From Candidatus Gastranaerophilales bacterium (GTDB lineage: Bacteria; Cyanobacteriota; Vampirovibrionia; Gastranaerophilales; Gastranaerophilaceae), in contig CALUQX010000003.1 in assembly GCA_944323045.1 (NCBI GenBank), forward strand, positions 40,111-104,110: a DNA stretch of 64,000 bases. Direction: 5' to 3'. The notes beneath the pieces were generated by a model. It had not been told where the DNA came from. It did not search any database and was given only the letters and a program-made list of their open reading frames with translations. The position numbers and the translations under genes are program-made. Positions 36,397 to 44,119 of the stretch are shown here, piece by piece; the stretch's first letter is position 1, and each line of letters opens with the position of its first letter.

Positions 36397-39300
36397 ATGA
36401 CAAAGAAGATTAAGTTTGAATTTAATGATAAATTAGCACACCAACTCAAGGCAATAGATTCAACAGTTGGTTTATTTAAAGGCTTACCTATAAACAACAA
36501 AGGTTTATATACTGGTAAAAGATTTTTAGCTGATGATTTCTCATCAAACCCACATGTAACATTAGGTACAAGAGTTCTTGATAATTTGAAGAAAATACAG
36601 TTAGATAATGATATATTTCCAGATAATAACCTTTATGATGGTGATTTTGCTATTGAAATGGAAACAGGTACGGGTAAAACCTATGTTTATTTGAGAACAA
36701 TTTTACAACTACATGAAGATTATGGCTTTAAAAAGTTTATGATTATTGTGCCTTCTATTGCTATTAAAATGGGTGTAAAAAAATCTGTTGAAATGTTAAA
36801 CGACCACTTTAAGAGTAAGTTTAACATTGACTTACTACAACATTTCTACATATATGATAGTAAGAATATTCAGGGATTATTAAATACATTTGTAGAAAGC
36901 AAAGATTTAAGTATTTGTTTAATTAATACGCAAGCATTTGCTTCTGACTCAACAAAAATTAAAAATCCTCAAGAAAATGGGGTAATTTTGTGGGATGAAC
37001 TAAAAGAAATTAAACCTATTGTTATTATAGATGAACCTCAAAGGGTAGAAGGAACAAAGAAGAAACCTTCTAAATCAAAACAAGCATTAGCTGAATTAAA
37101 TCCGCTATTTACTTTAAAGTATTCAGCTACACACAGAAGGGAATTTCCTGCGAACTTTGTTTATAAACTGGATTCTTATGGAGCTTTTGCTAATAACTTG
37201 GTAAAATCAATTAAGGTTAAAACGGTATATGGAACAGTCCCAAAGGATTTCCATTATATACGCTATATAAAATTCACTAAAGACCTTAAAGCTAAAATTG
37301 AAATGTTCTCTCAAGAACAAGGTGGTAGAATTAAATTTAAAACATTTGAAGTTTTAGGAGGACAGTCAATATTTGAATTATCTGGAGGTTTAAGCCAGTA
37401 CAATGATTATTATGTTACAGAAAATCCAAGAAAAGACTGTTTGAAGATTTCAACGAATAATGGAAATATTGTACTTGCAGAAGGAGAAAGTAATAGTGAA
37501 GTAAACCAAGATAAGGCTGTTAAAATACAGATTAATTTGGCTATTAAAAATCATCTAGAAAAGCAATTTGCAATCCTAGAAAGAGGCGAAAAGATTAAAA
37601 CTTTGACATTATTCTTTATTGATGATGTTTCTAAAGTTCGTGATGATTCAGCACCAGATACAAGAGGTGAATATCTAAGAATATTCGATGAAGAATATTC
37701 TAAATTGGTAAGTGAATATAGAGATAAATTCAGAAAGTATGCTGATTTATTTCCTTCATACGAAAACATCGAAGAAGTAAGACAAGGATATTTTGCCAGA
37801 GACAAGCAAGGTAAAATAATGAACTTAGAAGTTCTTGAAGAAGATAAAGAATATTCAAAGGCTATTCAAGAACTTGTAGACAAACAGATTGACCAGATTT
37901 TAAACGGTAAAGATGAACTTATATCATTTAACAGTCCTTTAGCTTTCATATTCTCGCATTCTGCATTAAGAGAAGGATGGGATAATCCAAATGTATTTAC
38001 TTTATGTACCTTGAGAAAAAGCAATAGCGATATTGCTAAAAAACAAGAAATTGGTAGAGGCTTAAGATTGCCAGTTGATATAAATGGTAAACGTATTCAA
38101 GATAGTGAGATAAATGAATTAACAGTTATTGCAAATGACTCATATGATGAATTTGCCTCAACACTACAGCAAGATTTCAATGAAAAAATGGGCTTCAATA
38201 AAGATGAAGTTACCTTTGATATTATTACTCAAACACTTAAAAAAGCAGGCATACCTGCTGATAAAATGACAAAAGAACTTGTTGAAGAGTTTAAGTCAGA
38301 ACTATTTGCAAGAAGTATAATTGACAGTAAGAATATGCTCAAAAATGATGCACAAAACCTTAAATATATTGATTTTGCTAATGAAACATTAAAAGAACAT
38401 GAAGAAATCATCAAAAAGACTTTTATAGAGCTAATGAAAGAAAAAGGCAGTAATAAATTGCCAATTGAAAATGGTGATGATGACCCAATTATCAATGAGC
38501 AATGTTCATACATAGAAGAGGAAAAATTTAAAAAACTACTCGAAACATTAAGACATTACATGGTTAAAAGGTCTATGTATAAAGTAGACTTTAACCAAGA
38601 TGAGTTTATTGCTAATTGTGTTAATGAAATAAATGAATACCTTAGCAACATTAGGGCAACAAATGTCTATGAAGTTACAGAAGGCTATGTTAAGGCTAGT
38701 ATTGAAAAAATAACTGTGGATAGAGCAAGTAATCCTACAACGGTTGAAATTTATAAAGATAGCATTCAAGAACCTAAAACTGATTTAGAAATTATTGATA
38801 ACATTATGTATCATACAATGATGCCTAGAAAAGCAATATACAGGATATTAACTGGAATTGAAAAACGTGAATTATTAAATTATCAAGACATATTAGAAGA
38901 TGTTACAAAGAAAATCTCTAAAATGCTTGTTGATGCAAAAGCTGAAAATATTGTAGCTTATGAAGTTATTGATGGTTATGAATTAGACTGGGCAAAAATT
39001 ATTGAAACAGATATAGTAGATGATGAATCTTTCAAGAAAGTTAAAAAGGTTTTTCATGCAAATATATCTAAACAAAGAGCATTGAATAAATACTATAAAA
39101 TGGATAGTGAAGGCGAGTATGATTTTGCTCAACAGCTTGAAAATGATGAATCTGTTATATTGTTCACAAAATTAAAAAAAGGTGGATTTATCATCGATAC
39201 TCCTTATGGTAATTATTCCCCAGACTGGGCGGTAATTGTCAAAGAAGAAGCTAATCAAGAACACAAAATGTATTTCATTATTGAGTCAAAATTTGGAAAA

Positions 39301-39450
39301 GAACGCTCTGATTTAACAAATACAGAAATAAACAAGATAGAAAAATGTGGCAAATTACACTTTAGGGCTGTAGATTCGGCTATTAAGTTCAACTGGATAA
39401 ATAGTTATGATGATTTCAAAAGAAAGTTTGGAATTATAAGTATAATTTAG
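36397..39450 (+). CDS. res: Type III restriction enzyme subunit (Res)
   Basis: A 1017-residue ATP-dependent endonuclease subunit. Motor: IEMETGTGKTYVYLR (near 87-101), IIVPSIAIKMGV, VVIIDEPQRVEG (near 210), LKYSATHRR (near 241), FSHSALREGWDNPNVF and KKQEIGRGLRLP. The C-terminal nuclease of the PD-(D/E)xK type is intact: YSPDWAVIV (near 940) and YFIIESKFG (Glu and Lys near 962-964). Needs Mod for site recognition. Last gene of the six-gene operon. Length and motif spacing look normal, so the enzyme is probably functional. Confidence 0.93.
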   Translation: MTKKIKFEFNDKLAHQLKAIDSTVGLFKGLPINNKGLYTGKRFLADDFSSNPHVTLGTRVLDNLKKIQLDNDIFPDNNLYDGDFAIEMETGTGKTYVYLRTILQLHEDYGFKKFMIIVPSIAIKMGVKKSVEMLNDHFKSKFNIDLLQHFYIYDSKNIQGLLNTFVESKDLSICLINTQAFASDSTKIKNPQENGVILWDELKEIKPIVIIDEPQRVEGTKKKPSKSKQALAELNPLFTLKYSATHRREFPANFVYKLDSYGAFANNLVKSIKVKTVYGTVPKDFHYIRYIKFTKDLKAKIEMFSQEQGGRIKFKTFEVLGGQSIFELSGGLSQYNDYYVTENPRKDCLKISTNNGNIVLAEGESNSEVNQDKAVKIQINLAIKNHLEKQFAILERGEKIKTLTLFFIDDVSKVRDDSAPDTRGEYLRIFDEEYSKLVSEYRDKFRKYADLFPSYENIEEVRQGYFARDKQGKIMNLEVLEEDKEYSKAIQELVDKQIDQILNGKDELISFNSPLAFIFSHSALREGWDNPNVFTLCTLRKSNSDIAKKQEIGRGLRLPVDINGKRIQDSEINELTVIANDSYDEFASTLQQDFNEKMGFNKDEVTFDIITQTLKKAGIPADKMTKELVEEFKSELFARSIIDSKNMLKNDAQNLKYIDFANETLKEHEEIIKKTFIELMKEKGSNKLPIENGDDDPIINEQCSYIEEEKFKKLLETLRHYMVKRSMYKVDFNQDEFIANCVNEINEYLSNIRATNVYEVTEGYVKASIEKITVDRASNPTTVEIYKDSIQEPKTDLEIIDNIMYHTMMPRKAIYRILTGIEKRELLNYQDILEDVTKKISKMLVDAKAENIVAYEVIDGYELDWAKIIETDIVDDESFKKVKKVFHANISKQRALNKYYKMDSEGEYDFAQQLENDESVILFTKLKKGGFIIDTPYGNYSPDWAVIVKEEANQEHKMYFIIESKFGKERSDLTNTEINKIEKCGKLHFRAVDSAIKFNWINSYDDFKRKFGIISII

Positions 39451-39894
39451 CCTAAATGACATCCTCATGCCGTATAGAAGCCCTTTAGAAATAGCTTAAA
39501 ACTACTATTGTTATATCGTTTACAACAAGCGTCTCAAGTTAAGTGGAAGTCCAACAGCTTAAATCGCTTCTACTACAAGGGTTGTAGGTATTTACTACAA
39601 TTTAACAGCTTACTTGTAATGCCTATTTTTTCAGCCATATTCACAAGAGTTCTATAATTGTAAAATAATACAAGTTTTTATCAGAGTTAGTCATATTAAA
39701 AATAGTTATAGAAAAGAAAAGCTCCGAACCCTAACGGTTTAGAGCTTACCAGTTTTAAGGAGCAATGCAATTCAATTTTTCTGCATCAATTTCAATAGTC
39801 TATAAAAAGTGTACTTTTCGTGGACAATTTCATTGAATGTAAAATCAATCATTTTCAAAGGTGATTTATCATAAAAAAGGTACATGAAACACAC
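39451..39894. other. Intergenic region after res, no gene seen
   Basis: About 440 bases between convergent genes (res on plus, resolvase on minus). It holds a hairpin at 39719-39747 (AAGCTC/GAGCTT outer, AACC/GGTT inner) without a T-run, and several short C/T-rich near-repeats around TACAACAAG and TACTACAAG (39520-39600). CAATGCAATTCAAT at 39765-39778 also occurs near 41885. No frame looks coding. A recombination or resolution site for the adjacent resolvase is possible. Confidence 0.45.
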
Positions 39895-40488
39895 TTAAGT
39901 TTTTATAGACTCAGCATATTTGTAGAATGTACTCTTGGCAATATTACACATCGACATTACATCTTTAACTTTAATCAAACCTTGCTTATAGAGTTCATAA
40001 GCTCGAATAAAATCTTTTGGAATCTCAGATTTTGGTCTTCCAAACTTAACTCCATTTGCAAGTGCTGATTTAATACCTTCAGCCTGTCTAGTTTTTATAT
40101 TCGACCTTTCTTTTTCTGCTACATAACCCAATAACTTTAATACAATATCGGTAATTAATCTCCCGGTTAATCCGTTTTGATTGTCTCGTGTGTTTAAAAT
40201 AGGCATATCTAAGACTTGGATATCAACACCTCTATCAATCAATCCTTCCCACTCTTTGCAGATTTCAGTGTAGTTGCGACCAAATCTATCGATAGAATGA
40301 ATAATCAATAAATCGCCTGCTCTTAATTGAGCTTTCATTTGTTGGTATTTTTCTCTACCTACAAAGTTTTTGCCAGAAGCCTTTTCTACGATTATTTCAT
40401 CTATTTTCAAACCTTTAAGGGCATCTAGTTGCCTGTTTTCATTTTGCTCTCTAGTAGAGACTCTGATATATGCAAATATTTTACTCAT
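39895..40488 (-). CDS. Small serine recombinase (resolvase/invertase family)
   Basis: A 197-residue protein with a full catalytic domain: IFAYIRVSTREQ (Ser11 nucleophile), GREKYQQMKAQLRAGDLLIIHSIDRFGRN, a linker helix RQAEGIKSALANGVKFGRPK, and a C-terminal helix-turn-helix (VKDVMSMCNIAKSTFYKYAES). Unlike the recombinase at 22076, the catalytic residues are intact. It may resolve multimers or invert a segment. It is the last gene of a minus-strand set of small element genes. No paired inverted crossover sites were recognised nearby. Confidence 0.9.
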   Translation of the reverse strand: MSKIFAYIRVSTREQNENRQLDALKGLKIDEIIVEKASGKNFVGREKYQQMKAQLRAGDLLIIHSIDRFGRNYTEICKEWEGLIDRGVDIQVLDMPILNTRDNQNGLTGRLITDIVLKLLGYVAEKERSNIKTRQAEGIKSALANGVKFGRPKSEIPKDFIRAYELYKQGLIKVKDVMSMCNIAKSTFYKYAESIKT

Positions 40489-40556
40489 TTTTAATCCTTT
40501 CTTTTTTCTTTAGGGAATTTTCAAATTTTCTACAAAGTTTACCTACTGTGGCACAA

Positions 40557-40862
40557 TTACTTTTGGTATATAAGATAATCAATGCCGAAGGGTTTAATGT
40601 GGATAACAGCTTCAGCCTTGTTTTTAAATCTGAAAATTAAATCTAAATCTTCAGTAATCCTTGAAGGCTCTAATCCATAAGGCTCAAGCTCTTTCAAAAT
40701 CAAATCTTTATAGAAATTGAAATCCAAATCCTCATCCTTGTCATATAAATGGCAATACTTATAATACGACAAGACAATCTCTGATTGAGATTCTTTAACC
40801 TTTTTTAATTGTTCTTTGAACTCTTCATATGTTTTAATCTTTATTTTTTTAGTATTTTCCAT
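40557..40862 (-). CDS. Hypothetical small protein, 101 residues
   Basis: Not recognised. It starts MENTKKIKIKTYEEFKEQL behind AAGGA at the right distance, so I prefer the ATG at 40862 to the longer frame that runs into the previous gene. The protein is helical and charged, then has a short beta-rich end (DLDLIFRFKNKAEAVIHIKP). It lies in a row of small minus-strand genes ending with the resolvase. Confidence 0.55.
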   Translation of the reverse strand: MENTKKIKIKTYEEFKEQLKKVKESQSEIVLSYYKYCHLYDKDEDLDFNFYKDLILKELEPYGLEPSRITEDLDLIFRFKNKAEAVIHIKPFGIDYLIYQK

Positions 40863-40882
40863 TATTAATTCCTTTATTTTGT

Positions 40883-40907
40883 ATAAGGGGGAATTAATCC
40901 CCCTTAT
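40883..40907 (-). terminator. Intercistronic hairpin
   Basis: ATAAGGGGG (40883-40891) pairs perfectly with CCCCCTTAT (40899-40907). It sits directly after the stop of the gene at 40910 and before the next gene. There is no T-run on the minus strand, so it is more likely an mRNA-end stabiliser or partial terminator. A similar hairpin follows the gene at 41414. Confidence 0.5.
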
Positions 40908-40909
40908 AA

Positions 40910-41347
40910 TCAATATTCTGATGTTAGGCAAAACGTAAATTTAATAGGCTCTAATGCTGATAATGATAAGAAAAACTTATATGTTGTTGTTTCATTTCCA
41001 TTTACAGGTAAATCAATATATGGTATCTCTTGCTTGATAATCTCTATATGTTCTTTATAATCATTACCAACATATCCTTCTGTAAATACTTCCATGTAGC
41101 CCTGATGGTCTTTGTTTAGAACAATCTCTACAACATAAAATTCAAAACCTTTTTCTTCATAAGATTTCATAATTGTTGGCATATATGAAACCATATTATC
41201 AACTATCCAAAAAGCATCTAGTGTTTTCTGAAAATCGAATATACCTTGCGTATAGTTTAAACATTGGCAATATGGTCTTTTGAATAATCTGTCGCTACCA
41301 TAATTTCTGCTATAAATCTTTTCTACGGTGTTATATGTTACTGTCAT
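40910..41347 (-). CDS. DUF6876-like small protein
   Basis: A 145-residue protein. The order CLNYTQGIFDF, LDAFWIVDNMVSY, EFYVVEIVL, PYIDLPVNGNE and FCLTSEY follows the pattern I know from DUF6876 proteins of mobile elements (YTDG, YWLLD, F-V-L, IPYTDFP, LLPSE). Function unknown. AAGGA precedes the ATG by eight bases. The middle gene of the minus-strand small-gene row. Confidence 0.55.
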   Translation of the reverse strand: MTVTYNTVEKIYSRNYGSDRLFKRPYCQCLNYTQGIFDFQKTLDAFWIVDNMVSYMPTIMKSYEEKGFEFYVVEIVLNKDHQGYMEVFTEGYVGNDYKEHIEIIKQEIPYIDLPVNGNETTTYKFFLSLSALEPIKFTFCLTSEY

Positions 41348-41398
41348 TTTATAATCCTTTCATCTTTTTTATTACTTAACTGTTGCCCCCATAAAGGG

Positions 41399-41415
41399 AG
41401 GGGATTAAATCCCCT
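41399..41415 (-). terminator. Hairpin at the end of the 97-residue gene
   Basis: AGGGGAT (41399-41405) pairs with ATCCCCT (41409-41415) over a three-base loop. It overlaps the stop codon of the gene at 41414. It resembles the hairpin at 40883-40907 in sequence (G-run, ATTAA-like loop, C-run), and each follows a gene end. Confidence 0.45.
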
Positions 41416-41707
41416 ATGAAATCGTGAATTTCCTATAATTGGTTTGTTTGATGAATGAATTATAGAGTTCTAGATATTTCTTCTTAAAAGCTGATGTATT
41501 AAAGTTGTTTCTAACAACATTAGTAAATCTGATTGTAAATGCTCCGACTTCTAATTCCTCGAGTCCTGCATTATCAAGTAGTTTCTTTAACTCAGCTTCT
41601 TTTTCTTCTCGAAGTTCCTTTAGTTCCTTTTCTTTGGCTTCATAAGCTTTAATTAGTCTGATTTCATTTTCAATGTTCAAGTTTGTTGTGATAATTCTGT
41701 TTTGCAT
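41414..41707 (-). CDS. Small coiled-coil phage-type protein
   Basis: A 97-residue protein. Residues 15-47 form a charged coiled coil (YEAKEKELKELREEKEAEL), followed by VGAFTIRFTNVVRNNFNTSAFKKKYLELYNSFIKQTNYRKFTIS. That C-terminal pattern (aromatic-rich, ending RRFSI-like) is typical of a small family I know from phages and integrative elements, of unknown role. First gene of the minus-strand row 41707-39895. Confidence 0.6.
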   Translation of the reverse strand: MQNRIITTNLNIENEIRLIKAYEAKEKELKELREEKEAELKKLLDNAGLEELEVGAFTIRFTNVVRNNFNTSAFKKKYLELYNSFIKQTNYRKFTIS

Positions 41708-41912
41708 GTTTTTGCTCCTTATTATTTTGCCTAATAACTAGAAGCAGCGCTGCTTTCGGTCTAATGATGCATCGTTTTTCTCATCTTGTCAAGTGATATT
41801 GATAGAGCTACATGTAACAATTTACAAGGGTTTTAGATTAAATTCTCACAGAAACTGTCCAAAATTTCTGAAACTTTACCCCCTGCAATGCAATTCAATG
41901 AGTAAATAAAAA

Positions 41913-42485
41913 CTAATTAGTCCATTTAATAATGGTCTCTCCACAATAGCCTTTTTCCCATATAAACCAAGCATAGGCAATAGCAGAAGATGTATAGGTA
42001 TCAAAATCGCCATTTTTTGCACAATTAATTCTTGAACTTGAAATATAAATAGTCTTTGGAGGATATTTGTTGAATAATTCTTTTCTTGCTTTCCCTTCTA
42101 AAAATAAAACTTTAAGAAACATACAGACTTTACGACCAACATCAACCTTACTTAAAGCATGTTCAACGAACTGCTGAGCATACTTATATGGAGGATTGGT
42201 AACAATATCACCGTTATTATATGGCTCTTTATTAAGCAAGAAGTCTTCAACATCTCCATAACCTCTATCAATTAAATCTGTAGCTTTACTTAATTTCCTA
42301 AAAGACTCAAATACCTTTGCCAAGTGTCCTGCTCCACAGGCACATTCCCAGATATTAGTTAAATCTGGTTCAACTTCTAATAACAAATACCCTGCAATAG
42401 GGTCTGTTGCATAATAGTCATTTTCTTCTCTGGTTAATCGAGAATGATTGCTAGCTCCTATATTTCTAAATATATCTTCCTTCAT
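41913..42485 (-). CDS. Orphan phage-type adenine DNA methyltransferase
   Basis: A 190-residue protein. ENDYYATDPIAGYLLL at the N-terminus, a SAM-binding motif IWECACGAGHLAKVFE (near 45-60), TDLIDRGYGDVEDF and the catalytic DIVTNPPYKYAQQFVEHAL with NPPY (near 98-101) define an N6-adenine methyltransferase of the small phage kind. No matching nuclease gene adjoins it. It may protect the element's DNA or mark replication timing. The gene diverges from the 372-residue gene at 42577. Confidence 0.82.
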   Translation of the reverse strand: MKEDIFRNIGASNHSRLTREENDYYATDPIAGYLLLEVEPDLTNIWECACGAGHLAKVFESFRKLSKATDLIDRGYGDVEDFLLNKEPYNNGDIVTNPPYKYAQQFVEHALSKVDVGRKVCMFLKVLFLEGKARKELFNKYPPKTIYISSSRINCAKNGDFDTYTSSAIAYAWFIWEKGYCGETIIKWTN

Positions 42486-42576
42486 ATAGTTTCTCGTTGG
42501 TCTCTATATGAAAATTTAATAAACATGATTTATTGTTTATGCTTTATAGTATAATGATTTCAAGGAGTAAGCTGAT

Positions 42577-43695
42577 ATGAAAGTTTTATCAAATAGAGAA
42601 ATATATGTATTATTAAAACTGCTTAAAGGCAAAGAATTAGAAAAAGGTTCTATTATAAATATTGAAATTGATAAGAACTTTACACTTGAAGAAATTAAAC
42701 ATATTCAAGAAGAAATCAGCCTAGCCGAAAACAAAGTACCTGATGAAATATTCTCCATTGAAAACACCTACAAGAAAATATTGAAAAGCGAGATACATAT
42801 TGGCTACAAAGTCAGTATTATCGATATAGAAGCTCTAACTAATTACTCACTCAAATATGTTAAAGCATTGGCAAAAAATGAATTATCTGGTTTATCAGAA
42901 AGAGAAAACCTCACTGCATTAATAAATGAATTTTATTCTACGATAAAAGACGTTCCCAATGTGGATAATTATATTATAGAAGATTTAAAATATATGCCAG
43001 TTGTTTTGCTTACTTACCTTAATGACTTGGTTGAATTAAAAGGAATAACAAATAATAGGTATGATTGGAGAAGCGAATTACAAGACAATGGTAAACTTTG
43101 TGATGGTCTTAGTGTTAGCTTTGCTTCAAATAATGGTGTAACAGAAATAAAAGTGGTAACGGCATTTAAACGTGAAAAATTGCTTGAATATCTGCAAAAA
43201 CTTGAAGCCTCTGAATCGGATGAAATCACAGTAGAAGATAGTATCACTTTGCCATTCCCAACAATGACAGAGAATAGTACAGCAAGTAAGCCGAAAAATA
43301 AGACTCCAAAGAAAAAGAAATATCATCCAATATATCACATGAAACCTCAACAATGGAAAATATTTATGTGTATGCTAAAGCAAGTAAAAGAGAGTAATCC
43401 TAAATATGCCATACTAGAAATTTCCCAAAAGCATTTCATTAATAATAGTATATTTGAAAATAAAAATGGGCAACAAGATACTGCTATTTCAAGATTTAAT
43501 AGTGATTATAATAGGATAAAGAATAATTCAAAGAATGATATTGAAGACTTATTAGCTCCCAAAATAGATGATACTAGGTATTATCAATATAATGTGGCTA
43601 AATTTGTAAATTTTTGTCATATTATCAATAATAACCAATACTTATCGCCAGAATTTCATAAATTTGAACGTTTTATTTCTCAGATAGTAGAATAA
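42577..43695 (+). CDS. Hypothetical protein, 372 residues
   Basis: Not recognised. It starts MKVLSNREIYVLLKLLKGKELEKGS, which reads like an N-terminal winged-helix or dimerisation region. A Lys-rich linker (SKPKNKTPKKKKYHP) near 237-252 separates two helical halves. The C-terminal half (QQWKIFMCMLKQVKE, SRFNSDYNRIKNN) may bind DNA. Preceded by an AAGGAG site. A regulator of the element is a guess. Confidence 0.5.
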   Translation: MKVLSNREIYVLLKLLKGKELEKGSIINIEIDKNFTLEEIKHIQEEISLAENKVPDEIFSIENTYKKILKSEIHIGYKVSIIDIEALTNYSLKYVKALAKNELSGLSERENLTALINEFYSTIKDVPNVDNYIIEDLKYMPVVLLTYLNDLVELKGITNNRYDWRSELQDNGKLCDGLSVSFASNNGVTEIKVVTAFKREKLLEYLQKLEASESDEITVEDSITLPFPTMTENSTASKPKNKTPKKKKYHPIYHMKPQQWKIFMCMLKQVKESNPKYAILEISQKHFINNSIFENKNGQQDTAISRFNSDYNRIKNNSKNDIEDLLAPKIDDTRYYQYNVAKFVNFCHIINNNQYLSPEFHKFERFISQIVE

Positions 43696-43810
43696 TTTTA
43701 CCAAAATAAACCACTAAGTTACTATCAGTAAAACCTCGAAAGTGAAGTTTAATAATGGTTATCACATTATTATTGTTCGCATTTAAGGTAATATTCTATA
43801 ACTAAATTTA

Positions 43811-43871
43811 CACTATGAATATAGGGCAAAGGAATAGTTCCTTTCCATAATTCAAAGGTATATTCATAGTG
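43811..43871 (+). promoter_or_regulatory. Perfect 12-base inverted repeat over the start of the 82-residue gene
   Basis: CACTATGAATAT (43811-43822) and ATATTCATAGTG (43860-43871) are exact reverse complements 37 bases apart. A smaller hairpin AAAGGAA-TAG-TTCCTTT lies inside at 43828-43844. The right arm ends in the GTG that starts the next gene, so binding or folding here would affect its translation and that of the recombinase downstream. Confidence 0.6.
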
Positions 43872-44117
43872 AAAGAAACTGGTAAAAAAGTTAATAACCA
43901 AACATTCTATTCTTCAGAACTTGAAGAATATTCTTTCACTGTTGAGAAAGGTAAGAACACTGCCAATGTTATAGTTAAGCTAGATATTAAGCCAGAAGAT
44001 GATATTTCAGAAGAAAATATTGCAAAAGGATTGGTTCAATATCTTAGTGTATTTGAAGAAATTATGACCTGGCAATGTGAAAATGACGATGCTATGATAC
44101 AGTACAATGGAGAATAA
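43869..44117 (+). CDS. Small hypothetical protein upstream of the recombinase
   Basis: An 82-residue acidic protein of unknown family (YSFTVEKGKNTANVIVKLDIKPED), probably a small beta-rich domain with a helical end. It appears to start with GTG inside an inverted repeat; an ATG start is not available upstream. It ends two bases before the large serine recombinase gene, so it is cotranscribed with it and might be its partner or directionality factor. Context only. Confidence 0.5.
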   Translation: MKETGKKVNNQTFYSSELEEYSFTVEKGKNTANVIVKLDIKPEDDISEENIAKGLVQYLSVFEEIMTWQCENDDAMIQYNGE

Positions 44118-44119
44118 AA

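Noticed and set aside
39764..39835. Short frame of 23 codons after AGGAG (MQFNFSASIS)
   Set aside because: It has an acceptable ribosome-binding site but is very short and resembles nothing I know. The same CAATGCAATTCAAT occurs in non-coding DNA near 41885.
40862..40931. Longer start for the 101-residue gene
   Set aside because: The extension would read through the intercistronic hairpin and overlap the preceding gene. The ATG at 40862 has a well-placed AAGGA.
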